This document shows positions 1 through 10,535 of a stretch of 64,000 bases of DNA, piece by piece. How positions within the stretch are numbered: position 1 is the first letter of the stretch; every line of letters starts with the position of its first letter. Position numbers and translations under genes: made by a program. The DNA comes from Andrena cerasifolii (Eukaryota; Arthropoda; Insecta; Hymenoptera; Andrenidae). The notes beneath the pieces were generated by a model, which was given only the letters and a program-made list of their open reading frames with translations, was not told the DNA's origin and did not search any database. The stretch covers positions 21,899,433 through 21,963,432 of the forward strand of contig NC_135120.1 of assembly GCF_050908995.1 (NCBI RefSeq). Reading direction: 5' to 3'.

Positions 1-1013
1 GCAAAGAACGGAACGCGATGAATTATCGTTTCATTAAACATGACACGCCGGTAACGCAATACGCGACATACGTTATTGAGAACGCAGGCGTTTACATTAA
101 ACCCAACGATCGCTATATTTTTTCACTCTGAAAAGTATGCTTTCCACAATAATCGCTCCACCTTTCTCCGATTAGGTTGCAATGGAATGGTGTGATAATA
201 TTTCCTTCTTATTATTTATAAATCACTTCTTATTATTTATAAATCACTTCTTATAATTTACTGATCCTGAAGTTCGTATAAAATCACTGTGTAATATTTT
301 ACGAATGTAGATTTCGAAGAAATTTCCTGTAAGCAGCTGTTAAGAATATTTAAGACTGAAACTACTTTTTTGTACAATGCATTTGTGTAAGGTTGTTGGC
401 AGAAAATCATTTTCCTGTGCATAAAGCATCGAGATTGAAGGGCAGATTTCAAATTTCCTTTCACAAAGTGAACTTAGCTACCAATGGTACTCGTAGAGAC
501 ACCTCTCGGTGGCACGTGGAAGCCAAACAGGGGTGAGAAAATCGATTTTGGGGAGAGTAAGACCTAACTGGTGGTAAAACTGGGAGGCATGCTCTCAGAC
601 TGTACCCAGATTCCTTTACCTTGCAGACAGCAAATAATTAACCGGCTATTGATAACAAACGTTTCGTCACAGGCGAAGTGCAGGACGAACCTATGGAAAT
701 TTGTATTACACGAGTTGGAATACCGACTTTGTGAAAGATCAATGTTTCTGTGCAGCGCTGTTTAAAAATACTGACTCTAGATACGTTTATCGAAGCGCAG
801 ACATTACACAAATAGATACAGCAAATGATTAAATCATAACTCCAAGCTATTGTGAAAGATAGCGCTGCAATGGAACAAAAGTGAAACGCTACATGTACGA
901 ATGACGTCTAAAACTAGCAGAAACACGGAGCAGCTGTAGGCATATCGATAGAATTCTCATTTCGTCCTTTTTTTTCTAAATGCAAGCTCTGAAAAATTGC
1001 TCAGTGAAACAGG
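1..1013. other. Upstream non-coding region
   Basis: AT-rich DNA before the first ATG of the coiled-coil gene. A short tandem duplication of a TTATTATTTATAAATCACTTC-like unit lies near 208-252. It presumably holds the promoter and 5' UTR of the gene at 1014, but I see no convincing TATA box or other core element. The small open frames here have no splice context or recognisable motif. Confidence 0.5.
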
Positions 1014-1136
1014 ATGTCGGCGAAAGCCGCGAAACCGGTGGCGCAATCCCCGACTTCGACTCCTGCGGCTAAGGACGTGGCCAGTCTGCAGGTTTCCTTG
1101 CCTCAGATGCTGGACCTCGCGCTGGGAACGCCGGAG
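1014..1136 (+). CDS. DUF4795/QRICH2-like gene, exon 1
   Basis: Starts at ATG 1014 and encodes 41 residues: an Ala/Pro/Thr/Ser-rich start, then SLQVSLPQMLDLALGTPE. Donor GTAAAG at 1137, phase 0. An in-frame open reading continues through the intron to 1607, but the next exon is in register only if the intron is removed. Confidence 0.75.
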
Positions 1137-4100
1137 GTAAAGAGATTTCATCAGCGGTACGGAATAAGAGACGTTTTCAGGGACGTCGTTTCTCGTTCGT
1201 GTCTAGATTGGAGCGGTGAATTTGAACATCCTGCACAATTTCCTTCACATTGTGCTCCACCAAATAAATTTGCGAACGACGAAGGTCGAGTACCGCGGCG
1301 ACGACGCGAACCGAATCAAAGTAAGGAGGCTAATCGGTACCGAGTACCTTCTAGGAGTTTTGGACTGCTCTCAAAGCTCACACAGAAGGAAATAGAAATG
1401 ATTGGTACAGATCAGTGTCATATCATTGCTCTACGTTCGCAGACGATGGTAACCTCTCTGAACCCAGGGCCATCGCTGTATCTCCAAGAATATACTATCA
1501 TCGATGGTTCCGGCGATGTGAAGCATCGTGTTGACACTACCGACGCCATAAGCGTCGACGTAGTAACGGATGGTAATGAAACGTACACCCCGCGACGAAA
1601 CTGTTAGACACCTATAATTTGTGGGAATATGTTAATATCAGCGAAATTTTTGTTAGAATAACCGTTAGTAGGGGAGACCGGGGCTAGTTGTTACAATTTT
1701 TATTTTTTATTTTTTTTTGCATTCCATATTCAATACTATCAATGACTCTCACTTAAAGTACGTTCTTTCCTCTACCGATGACCGCTATCGCATGTAATTA
1801 AACGAGAACCGTGACTTTGAAACAAGCCATTTTGAAGGTCGATACATGTTGTATCAACGTGCCCCGAGTAGGGGCTGGTTGTTACACAATACGGGGTAAG
1901 TTTTATGGGATTAAATTTTACGAAACGAGGCTTATTATGAGTAATATAATTATATTTTCTTGGACAAAAGTAAATTTATTAATGGTAAGAATCTATTGCA
2001 ATAAATATACAATAAAAAATCCATTTTAAAAATAATAAGAAACTACTGAAATCAGTTGTACTAATTATCGTCGTCCGTTTCGTATGGGAACTCGTGTCGA
2101 ACGCGAAAATTCAAGCAATTCCTCCTTATTGCAACACAATTTTTGTTCGCTGCCCAAATTCACTCGAAGGTGGTGAAATTAACCCCTGAATATTCGGCTA
2201 TTTTCAGATTCTGCGTTATAACTCGCGAACTGTAAGAAATAGAAAAAAAGTTTCCAGACAAAAGTTATAACACAAAATCGGAAAACAACCGGATTTTGCA
2301 GGGGTCAATTACACCCCCTTAGAGTGAATTTGGGCAGCAAAGAAAAACTGCGTTGTAATCAGGAGGAAATTCCCTACGTATTCACAAAGTTTCAAAATTT
2401 TTTGAATCTCCGGGTTCGGGATGTTCCCTTGTAAGAATAATGTTGAGCAGCTGTAGCATAGGTTTCATGCGAATAAAATTATTAACTTTGTAACTTAGAA
2501 GATCTCGAAATGAACGTTCTCCTCTATTTACCTTATGCCAAAATGGATAGTAAAATGTTTACCAAAATTATGAAAGAGGGATAGATTGAAGAAATGTTTC
2601 TGGAAAATTAGATACAGAAAATTTGGCCGAAGAAAGCAGCGAGACATCTGTAAAAATGAAAAAGACAAAGGGTACGAAACAGCAAATTGGAGCTGGAGCA
2701 GAAGGTGCACAGGAAACTGTTATCTACATAGAACCGGTCATTGATGGTGTTGCTCCTACTGCATTGGGATTTAAACGCCTAGAGGAAACTGTTAGCAATA
2801 TTGCATCGTAAATGTTAACATAAAGACTTAAAAACATAAACATATTTTCTTGCCATACCCCTTCACTATTGATCATTCTTATTTGGTACGATGCCTGAAG
2901 GTTGCTTGGAATGGTTTCTCATCTATTAACACGTACATACAGGTGAATAAGCTTCAGCAGCGTTTTCAAGCACTGACGGAGTTAACAACGAACCCAGAGC
3001 TTATCGAACGCCTCAAGGGTAAAATGACCGATCCTTTGACCGACGTTTGGCAGATTATTAATATTACGAAAAGATTGGACGCTAGTGAACAAGGTATTGA
3101 TAAGGTATAGCTGCATTGTTTCGATTGTCCTTTAATCTGCGCAGAGCTGAAGCATATTTCACTTTACGTGCAGCTCCTCAAAGTTTCTTATTCTTAACTC
3201 ATGTTACTCCTGGCATCATTCAGATTCTAACACTTTCGCGCCTAGCGTCGGGTATATCCGTGGAACGATCCAAAATGCCTAGCGTCGGATATATTCGACG
3301 TCCACGAAACTATTCCGAAATATATATGTTAGCGGCTAGCATCGCCGTCGCGAAAGGGCTTCTTCTGATTATCATTCCGTGTGAATAAATCAGAAGTTAC
3401 TCCTAACAGCACGTATTAATAATACCACAAAGTTCCCAATTAAGGTTCCGCAAGGAATGTCACAAAGCTCGAATAGCACTCTTCAGTCACCAGAGCTTTA
3501 TATCGAACGACACCGATGTAGCACTACGAAAATAATCCTTGCAGTTGACAACGATGGTGCAAGATGCGATCAAAGGTGGCACGGATGTCCCGGTGGAAGA
3601 GCCGTCGCAGCTCGAAGACAGGCTAAAAAATTTAGAAACTGCTCTGAACAATTTGGACCAGACGGTCAGGAATTTGCAAGTGATTGCCAGCATAGACGGA
3701 GAGGAGGAGGAAACGGTTGCTGACGGGGAGACGCAACAGCCGTCACAACGAATCTCGTTGACCCAGCTTCTAGGAGGGATAAATGTAGCGGAAATACACA
3801 AAGACGTGGAAACTTTGCAAGCGGAGGTCTCGACAATACGCGGTGAATTGGACAATCTGAAAGGACAAACTGGCGCTGGTAATTCGTCTTATACGCTACA
3901 TAGCTGTTATACATAATTTATTATTTTGCAAAATTCATGTTTCAATGAATTATTGAAAGCGGACGAAGCACGTGCGTCGATTTTTTAAAACCTTCTTTCT
4001 TGTGAAGAGAAAGTGTCTATGGAGTGACAGCTAATACGTCACTTTTTGTGACATGCGATGAATATATAGCAATATTTTGTCATGTTTCTTTATCGTTGGA

Positions 4101-7097
4101 ACTTGATTACACTTTTTAAACGGTATCTATACCGTATACACCTTAATGAATTCAGATTCATTGAGCACGTTGATATTGCATAAGAAACTTGAAAATTGGT
4201 CACGAATGTTCACACAGAGACTCCGGCAACACAGAGATCAGCAGTGCAGCAAGAGGAGAAAACCGAGCCAGTGAAACAGGAAGCGCAAAAAGCTGAGGTA
4301 CTGGAAGACGCGAAGAAGGCAGAGGATACAGAAACCGCAGCTTCTAAAGAAACAGTGGCGTCAGCAGCACCACAAAAGCCTGCGGAAGTTCCGACACCGG
4401 AGGATGCAACACAAAAGAAGAGAGCCGCTGTGGAATCCGAAGAAATGGACTCAGACACGTTAACATACATCAACGAACGCCTGACAAAATTAGAGAAAGA
4501 TGTAGCGTGTCTAAACGAGAAGGTAGACAGTGCACCCCCGGCCGGGACTACTGGAAGCGCCGAACTAGACGATTTAGTCTCCAAGATTCACGGAATCCAG
4601 ACTGACATGGAGAAACTCAACCAAACCGCGGATCATCTGATCGACGATCGAGAAAATCGCGAAGTTCATCTTAACGTGAGTAGCAGGCTTCTTACGAAAG
4701 ATACTTAGGAAGCTGATAGTTGACTGATAGTCGGCTGATATTTGAGATAAACTTTGGATATTGTATATCCCTCCTAATCTTTCTCAAATCAATACTGTCA
4801 CAACTGAGTGAGTATCTCTGAAATATCAGTCACAATGCACAGAACTGTCTCACGCAAGACAAACCAGCTTCCATTCGCTTTTCACACCAGTTCTAACGAA
4901 CGAAGTTTCCGTTACTTCTCCACAGGCTCTGCTGGAGCAAGTGGAGCTTCTGAAGACGATAAAAGCAGACAGGGAGGATCTTGAGGATGCTCTGGCCGAT
5001 AAAGCTGACGCCCAGGCAATAAACAGAAAGGTTAAACCATCCCCGGCTCTGATAGAGTTAAGAATAACAACGAAGGGGGTAATGATTTACAGTGGAGGGT
5101 GTTTTCTTCAGGTGTCTTACGACCAATTCGACGCCGCTTGCGACGACCTTGCTCAAGGCCTGGAGGATGCAATTGGGAAATTGGGAAAACAGGAGTCGAT
5201 TTGGCAGCAGTCGCTGGACGAGGTGCAGAGGGAGATCGAAGGCAAAGTGGACAAGATAGAAATCACGCCGTTGAAGGATTTCGTTCACACTCGGCTGAAG
5301 ACGCTTCAGGAGAAGCTGAAGAACGTGGCGCAAATGAGGCAGGAGGCCGAAGCGGCTGGATCGAAGAAGATGCTCAGGTGGAACTGTACTTCGATCGAGC
5401 AGAGGATTTACCACCTAAGACTGTGTTGCTAATGTTATGCGCGATTAGGGACGTCCAGTGCATCTCTTGCGACAAGAACGTCGTGATGAAGATGGAGGAT
5501 ACAAATAAGTTCAGGGTGGAACCGTTGCCCTGTAGCATGAGCATGAAGCCGTATCTGACCTACGAATTGGATCAAGTTAGGAAGCAACACAGAAGATTGC
5601 CTCACAGCAGAAATATGATTCAATTTGAGGCAGCCGTGCAGGAGGAGTCGAAGAGGCAGAAGAGCGCGAGATCAGACGCACTTGTAAAGACTCCTAGGTA
5701 ATTCCCTGGGCAAAGTAGATTACTTGTCTTGCGATATTTACTTATTATTGTTAGTACTTATTCAATGATGTTCCACGTAATGATAACACACCGTGGACGC
5801 TCGCAGAAATCTTCAGAGGCACAGTTACATTGAGAAACTTTTAATTTCACATCGATCGACCCCGGTTCATGAAGTTCTCGTAGATTACAAATAATTTTGT
5901 GAATAATTCTCTGCAATTTGGTTGCATTAGAAGGTGCTCCACGTTTGCAGAAAATTGATCTCACACATTCAATTGATAGAGACCACCAGGTCAATCGTTA
6001 CTGCGGCGGAAGTCACACGGTTACGACGCCTCAGCAAAGAGTAATGCGAATGGGCCATTACCTCAGTCAATGGGGACCAGAAGTGGTGCAACTGACGGAA
6101 GGAATGGTGAAAGGAACGGACGGTAGGATGTACAGGAGCCGACAAATGCTTGGGAAATTCGATGACTGCGAACCTGCGTATTGCGAAGGTTTTGCCGAAG
6201 AAGCTCCATCTTCGGTAATTTATTTATTCCCGGTGTATCTTATAGTCCGGGAACTCATTGAAGTAATTGTAATTCAGGAACGACCGTCGCCGGCTACTCC
6301 ACGGCGGAAGAGTACTGACTCGCTGACTTCCACTGTTTCAAGTAAGTTTAGAATACTTATTGGTACAGTTTAAGGCTTCTTTTACACTGGGAAATATTAA
6401 TTATGTTTACGTTACTTTGTTTCACTCAATATGTGTGTTGTAATTGAAAGCGAGAGACTATTTATGCGAATGACAATTAAGAGTTTATAAATTTCGCAAT
6501 AAACGGTCCAATGTGGTGTCGATCGATTTTACAGAAAAAAGAAGCTCGAAGAAGTTTTCCAAAGGGGCCAGGAAAGGAGTAACAGAAAAGGTAAACGACA
6601 GAGTATTTGAGTTGCTTGTAAATTGAAAGAATACTTACTGAGACCTAAGGCGGAAACAGACTTTCTTATTGTTCCTACTTTTCCCCATGTACCTGACATC
6701 GCAATTCTAGTGTTAGTTGCGTGAATGATATTTTTCAGACATATTTGCTTGTCTTTGGTTATTATTGCTTAATCTTAAAAAAATATTTGTTACGTTTGTA
6801 GCTACAACTGTATACCCTTAAGCTTCGCAGGCTTGCGAACAAATGGGTTATCTAGGAGAAATATTTTCTTCCTAAGACTGACTGATTATTTTTGTATGTT
6901 TTGTTGTAATCTTTAACTTTCGCAAACTGTGTTGGAAACAAAAATAAAACAATAAAAAAAAGAGTTTACAGATCGCAGAAACAGCTGCAGTAGAAACGGA
7001 GGATCCTGTGTCAGACGCGATACCGCTCGACCTACTCGTGGACGAGGATCGTGTCGTGCCATACCGCAATGAGGAGGAAATGGGAGAAGGCGATTAA
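1014..7097 (+). CDS. QRICH2-like coiled-coil protein with C-terminal DUF4795 region (about 13 exons)
   Basis: Multi-exon gene read through GT-AG junctions; exons are listed separately. The N-terminus has a SLPQMLDLALGTPE segment followed by IGAVNLNILHNFLHIVLHQ. The middle is coiled-coil and acidic, rich in E, K, Q, T and A. The C-terminal part has a CISCDK cysteine pair, a KPYLTYELDQVRKQ segment, then RYCGGSHTV and GTDGRMYRSR. These match, in order, the hallmarks of DUF4795 proteins such as vertebrate glutamine-rich protein 2, which is needed for sperm flagellum assembly (family knowledge). A role in cilia or sperm tails here is inference. From exon 4 to the stop all splice phases agree. The part between 1320 and 2943 is less certain: exon 3 does not fit its neighbours cleanly, and one exon may be missing. 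The stop is TAA at 7095-7097, after an acidic tail. Confidence 0.85.
1207..1320 (+). CDS. DUF4795/QRICH2-like gene, exon 2
   Basis: Follows a TCTAG acceptor and ends at donor GTAAGG; 38 codons, phase 0 at both ends. It encodes IGAVNLNILHNFLHIVLHQ, then a basic/acidic tail ending NRIK. The GAVN-x-x-LH-x-(F/L)LH pattern directly after LGTPE is the conserved N-terminal signature of QRICH2-like proteins, which supports splicing out 1137-1206. Confidence 0.75.
1660..1900. repeat. Possible remnant of a TAGGGGAGA-type DNA element
   Basis: A TA followed by GGGGAGACCGGGG occurs at 1669, and a GGGGCTRGTTGTTAC 15-mer occurs twice in direct orientation (about 1680-1694 and 1871-1885). The end resembles the TA-flanked TIR at 32561. 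No matching inverted end was found, so this is at best a truncated copy inside the intron. Confidence 0.3.
2085..2433. repeat. Palindromic foldback / MITE-like element
   Basis: The arm at about 2117-2190 reappears inverted at about 2294-2371: both contain CTGCCCAAATTCACTC, a CCTCC-TTGCAAC-like block and a YAATT-ACCCC block. Weaker similarity extends outward to GGGAAC near 2087 and GTTCCC near 2425-2430. The spacer is about 100 bp, there is no coding potential, and no clear target duplication was seen. It lies in an intron of the QRICH2-like gene. Confidence 0.65.
2618..2807 (+). CDS. DUF4795/QRICH2-like gene, exon 3 (boundaries uncertain)
   Basis: The open frame from TTGGCC at 2623 encodes a K/E/T/G-rich stretch, then ETVIYIEPVIDGVAPTALGF and KRLEETVSNIAS, which starts the coiled coil that exon 4 continues. 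An ACAG acceptor precedes 2618. That acceptor would need an upstream exon ending in phase 1, but exon 2 ends in phase 0. The donor GTAAAT at 2808 leaves phase 2, but exon 4 needs phase 0. A weaker donor, GTTAGC at 2791, gives the correct phase and keeps the heptad pattern. Confidence 0.55.
2943..3104 (+). CDS. DUF4795/QRICH2-like gene, exon 4
   Basis: ACATACAG acceptor, GTATAG donor, 54 codons, phase 0 at both ends. It begins VNKLQQRFQALTELTTNPEL, heptad-like, and ends in ASEQGIDK. It continues directly in frame into exon 5. Confidence 0.8.
3545..3878 (+). CDS. DUF4795/QRICH2-like gene, exon 5
   Basis: CCTTGCAG acceptor and GTAATT donor. It encodes an acidic coiled coil with PSQLEDRLKNLETALNNLD, then VRNLQVIASIDGEEEE and VETLQAEVSTIRGELDNLK. 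It ends in phase 1, and exon 6 supplies the two missing bases to make Glu. Confidence 0.85.
4218..4675 (+). CDS. DUF4795/QRICH2-like gene, exon 6
   Basis: CACACAG acceptor and GTGAGT donor. The first half is low complexity, rich in A, E, K, P, T and V; the second half is coiled coil (TYINERLTKLEKDVACLNEK and LDDLVSKIHGIQTDMEKLNQ). It ends in phase 0 and joins exon 7. Confidence 0.85.
4926..5030 (+). CDS. DUF4795/QRICH2-like gene, exon 7
   Basis: CTCCACAG acceptor, 35 codons, encoding ALLEQVELLKTIKADREDLE and ADKADAQAINRK. The donor is the weaker GTTAAA at 5031, but removing 5031-5111 keeps the frame and joins to the VSYDQFD start of exon 8, as in family members. Confidence 0.8.
5112..5377 (+). 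CDS. DUF4795/QRICH2-like gene, exon 8 (DUF4795 N-terminal half)
   Basis: TTCTTCAG acceptor, GTGGAA donor, ending in phase 2. It encodes VSYDQFDAACDDLAQGLEDA, an ESIWQQSLDEVQREIEGK helix and KIEITPLKDFVHTRLKTLQE, ending EAAGSKKMLR. The helical pattern and the W-Q-x-x-L-D-E-V-Q motif match the start of DUF4795. Confidence 0.88.
5449..5697 (+). CDS. DUF4795/QRICH2-like gene, exon 9 (cysteine pair)
   Basis: A 71-bp intron (5378-5448) precedes it. Phase 2 makes Arg across the junction, then DVQCISCDK, with the CxxC pair diagnostic of DUF4795. KPYLTYELDQVRKQHRR follows, then a basic/acidic tail ending LVKTPR. Donor GTAATT at 5698, phase 2. Confidence 0.88.
5980..6214 (+). CDS. DUF4795/QRICH2-like gene, exon 10
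   Basis: The phase-consistent acceptor is GATAG ending at 5979, not the more obvious CACCAG ending at 5989, which would put a stop in frame. It encodes DHQVNRYCGGSHTV, GHYLSQWGPEVVQLTEGM and GTDGRMYRSRQM, the C-terminal signature of QRICH2-like proteins. Donor GTAATT at 6215, phase 0. Confidence 0.85.
6278..6341 (+). CDS. DUF4795/QRICH2-like gene, exon 11
   Basis: GTAATTCAG acceptor, GTAAGT donor, ending in phase 1. It encodes a Ser/Thr/Arg-rich linker, ERPSPATPRRKSTDSLTSTV. Confidence 0.75.
6535..6590 (+). CDS. DUF4795/QRICH2-like gene, exon 12
   Basis: TTTTACAG acceptor, GTAAAC donor, 56 bases. Only the frame dictated by exon 11 (two bases to complete Lys) is open and ends in phase 0: KRSSKKFSKGARKGVTEK, a very basic micro-exon that could act as a nuclear or microtubule-binding patch (inference). 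Confidence 0.7.
6972..7097 (+). CDS. DUF4795/QRICH2-like gene, last coding exon
   Basis: GTTTACAG acceptor, then 41 codons and TAA. It encodes the acidic tail IAETAAVETEDPVSDAIPLD to EEEMGEGD. A variant polyadenylation signal, ATTAAA, lies at 7213-7218. Confidence 0.75.
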   Translation: MAETAAVETEDPVSDAIPLDLLVDEDRVVPYRNEEEMGEGD

Positions 7098-7626
7098 CAA
7101 ACCTGTGATCGCCGATTACAAGATTTGTGAAACTACTTTTCTGAAGATTATCCTAAAGACTTGTATTTCATAAGATCAATTATAAGAATGTACGCGATGT
7201 AACGTATAGAATATTAAAAAGATCCGGGATCAATAATAACTTTCGTCTTTTCCAATGTTGCCTACTCCGTATTTCTCACATTATACTGCAAGCATTAATT
7301 TCTCACAAAGGGTAGTGAAATCGAGTTGTATCACTCCCCCACTATGACGTGGTTAATGAATCGCAGTCGCTGAGGAGTCACGCAATTCCATGGAATCAAT
7401 TTACAAGGTTCTTGTTTTGTTAAATGTTTTATTATTAAGAGGGAGTTTCGGAGTACACAAGACTATCTAGTGAAGTCGATTTGGAACATCGGTGGCCTGT
7501 CATGCTAAAACAAAAATACTGGATCGCACCACGTGATTGCGACCGCACTAGATCGCTCCTCGTTTATTGCACATCACACCGTTCGAGATCCGTTTACATA
7601 AACAGAGTGTACACAGCGCGCTCGAT

Positions 7627-7661
7627 AATGTATGTATGTATGTATGTATGTATGTATATAT
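7627..7661. repeat. TATG tetranucleotide microsatellite
   Basis: About eight uninterrupted copies of the TATG/GTAT unit, followed by TATA. It lies in the presumed 3' UTR or intergenic region. Confidence 0.85.
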
Positions 7662-8689
7662 CGGACTTGCTGATATCTCGATCCACTTCCGATCTCACCG
7701 GTATAATTGTTGTACCTTCTATATATTATATATAAAGTACTACACGCTATTAGTATCCGGTAATAATATATATTTATATATATATTTATATATGTATAGT
7801 ACGTATATTATTGTATACGTCAGAGCTAAATGTCTACCGTCATAGAAATTTCAAGGTACAGGAAGTATCTACAAGTTTAGTGTCTACCACATAATTTACG
7901 ACTGACTTGTTTTCGTTTGGTAAATGGGGCGTTTAATCTACGTTTCGCTAATCACCATAGAGATAGAGATTACCATGAATTTACCACGCTAGACGATCTT
8001 ACGGGTTAAAATCAACGGTATTACACGGAACCATCACGTAAGATCTTAACGACACAATGCAATAAATAGAATGTCAAATAAATATATATTTATATATAAT
8101 ATGTATATATAGTATATAGATTATACCTTTTCGTAATCGTTCGTTAGGAGGGGGGACAATATAATGTCTTAAACGTTAACATGGATATGCATTATCGATT
8201 ACAGTTAATAATACTGGCAGCTTAAAGTACAACGTGTATGTATGTGTGTGAGTGTTCTTGTCTGCACGCACGTGTGTATCAGCGTGTACGTGTACGTATA
8301 TGTATTACGCTGAACCTAAAACGCGGGAGAACGGTAGAGAATGCCGAACGCAACGTTGGGAACTCGCATGAAATCGACGTAATAAAATAAAAATATACGT
8401 TACGACTAGTATCACGTTCGCGTATGATCTCAATTGAAACCGGACCAACGAATAGTACGAATCCATGACAGCCAAATTAAGTGATCCTACCTCGATACCG
8501 TGGCACTCTCGCTACGCGTCTCGTGGTTCCTCCAACTTTCGCCGACAGAGCATGTCGCCCTGTAATTAATGGGAATGCTCGATTACACGCTCGCCGGAAC
8601 CGCAGTCCGGTACCTCGAAATAATTATTGTAACACCACGGACGTCTCTCGTGTCGCGACTGATAGCGCGTCGTTGCTGACTACCCGATA

Positions 8690-8790
8690 ATAATAATAAT
8701 AGCCGCTTAATAATTATCGTTACCGTTACCGTAAATTACTATTACTATTATTAATTAGTAGTATCAATATTATTAGTATTATTATCGTTA
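8690..8790. repeat. Imperfect TAA/TTA trinucleotide-rich tract
   Basis: Runs of AATAATAAT, TTACCGTTACCG and ATTACTATTATTA with interruptions. Confidence 0.6.
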
Positions 8791-10345
8791 CCATAATCGT
8801 TACGTACGAGAATATTGCACACGGCGACCAACAGACACGGTTAAAGGGAACTAAGTAACAGATCACAGGTGAAACTAGGCTATCTCTGTAACAAATTCAT
8901 ATCACATGAAAAAATATGTATCGGTTGCCTCCACTCGCAAAAATCTCCCAAAAAATAAGAGACTGTCGGACGGATGACTCGGCTGACGAGCCATCGATGA
9001 TTCGGATTGGCTGACCTCGATCGTCCATCGTTCACCAACGAGCCCTCCTCATTACCACCCCCTTCTGCTCTCGATTGGCCAACCCCGGGGACCAAGCAGC
9101 AACGTCTCCCCCGTCCAATTCACCATCCTTTCCATTCCCATTCGATTTACCAACGTAAAGTAACTGTCGATCAACTTCCCGGTCGGAGCCTAATCGCTTA
9201 TCAACGACGACGAACAACTTAAACCCTCATTGAAACGATTACGCGAGCATTTTAGCAGCGAACTTTGGCATTGCGGCCACGGTGATGCACCGCGTTCCAC
9301 CTTCGACCCTATTCGCCTCCACTCATTCTCATCGTGTCCTTTCCCGCACGGAACGAGAACACACGACTTAGCTGTTCTTTGGCTTCCAGCTCTGTCGTAG
9401 AGGCCACGCTAGCCAGCTACGCGGGTATTTAAATCTAAGTACGCGTTAGACCTCGCACGCTGCTAGATTATCAGCTTGTAAGACAGCGACTCTGATCCCA
9501 TCGATAGTTTCTTACATGGAACCCGCGGCGTCCACGGCCACGGGCACAAGGAACAACCATTTTCTACGAATCCATTCGTTTAAAAGACGAGGACCCGTCT
9601 CGAGCAACAAACACCCTTACATTCCATCTCTCGCGTTACGCGTCTTCGTATCCACTGGAGTCTTCCCTGGAAACGTTTAGTTCCTCTTTTCTGTGTACCT
9701 CGTGCTTTCCCCTCCCATATCTCCTCGATAACACTTCGCTTCCTGGCAATCATACCTTTACAAAAGCCACTTTACAGCTCGGTCGGGTGCAAGGAACGGA
9801 ATGCTGAATCGACTTGGCGAAAATAAAGTACGCGCGCCTCGACCGGAGGGCAGGATCCGCGCGATAGTTTCTGGGGAAGACGAGACGGATCCCTAAACGT
9901 TAGTGACTATGCGAAATCCTTTGCGGCTTCGCCGCTTTAGACCAAACGATAACGTTCAAGCTCGGGCTAATAAAGCTCTGCTTATCGATGTAGTCGCGAA
10001 CGGATCGCGCGAACGGGCAAGATTATATTCGAGGTCGCTTATTAAGCCTACAGAAACCTTTCACTGGTTACGCTTTGTACTGTGTCATCCCCGATTGCCG
10101 GCACGATCTCTCACGCCTTGTTTTTTCCATTCGACTGTCCTCGGAAGATCGGAAAGCTTCTCGTAACGATCGCGTGAAATGACCAGACGAAAAATGGAAA
10201 CTCTATGGAAGTGCCGGTGTTAAAAGGTCTCGCCCAAGCATCGCGTCCTATAGATAATGCTCCCTCCAGCCATACAACCATTGTCCTCGGAATAAACGGG
10301 ATATCAAAAAGTAGGAGCGCCTTAAACAGCGCTACGATAGATGCG

Positions 10346-10535
10346 CTACAAAAGCTGGGCTATTACTGGATGCAGAAGACACATGTGCTCGGCACCGCGT
10401 ATCGGAAGACGGTTCACGCTGAAGTGACGGACCATTTCCGGGATACTGTCGAACGGCTTGCTGAACTGGCCCAGGATGTACGCGTTCAGCTCCTCGTTCT
10501 TCTGGATACGCATGTGCATGAAGCCACGGGCGCTT
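10346..10535 (-). CDS. SHB-like gene, last exon: C-terminal half of SH2 domain
   Basis: Minus strand: AATTTGCAG acceptor, then 190 bases to TAG at 10348-10346. It encodes SARGFMHMRIQKNEELNAYI, LGQFSKPFDSIPEMVRHFSV and NRLPIRGAEHMCLLHPVIAQ, then LL and stop. This matches the second half of SHB-family SH2 domains and their abrupt C-terminus. The first base completes a Lys codon with the previous exon. Confidence 0.92.

Larger units (their letters stand above)
7098..10345. other. AT-rich, microsatellite-rich region: likely 3' UTRs of two convergent genes
   Basis: No supportable coding region. The plus-strand gene ends at 7097 and the minus-strand SH2 gene at 10346. ATTAAA at 7213 (plus) and TTTATT at about 7428 and 7563 (AATAAA on the minus strand) are candidate polyadenylation signals, so 3' UTRs could meet or overlap near 7.2-7.6 kb. 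The stretch 7600-8310 is rich in TATG, TATA and GTGTAC-type alternation; 8690-8790 is TAA/TTA rich. Confidence 0.5.

Noticed and set aside
1386..1448. 63-base AG/GT-bounded open stretch as an extra QRICH2-like exon
   Set aside because: It is not coiled coil, shows no family similarity and does not repair the phase problem at exon 3.
5987..5990. CACCAG acceptor for exon 10 of the QRICH2-like gene
   Set aside because: Looks strong, but joining it to the phase-2 end of exon 9 gives an early stop. The GATAG acceptor ten bases upstream restores the RYCGGSHTV frame.
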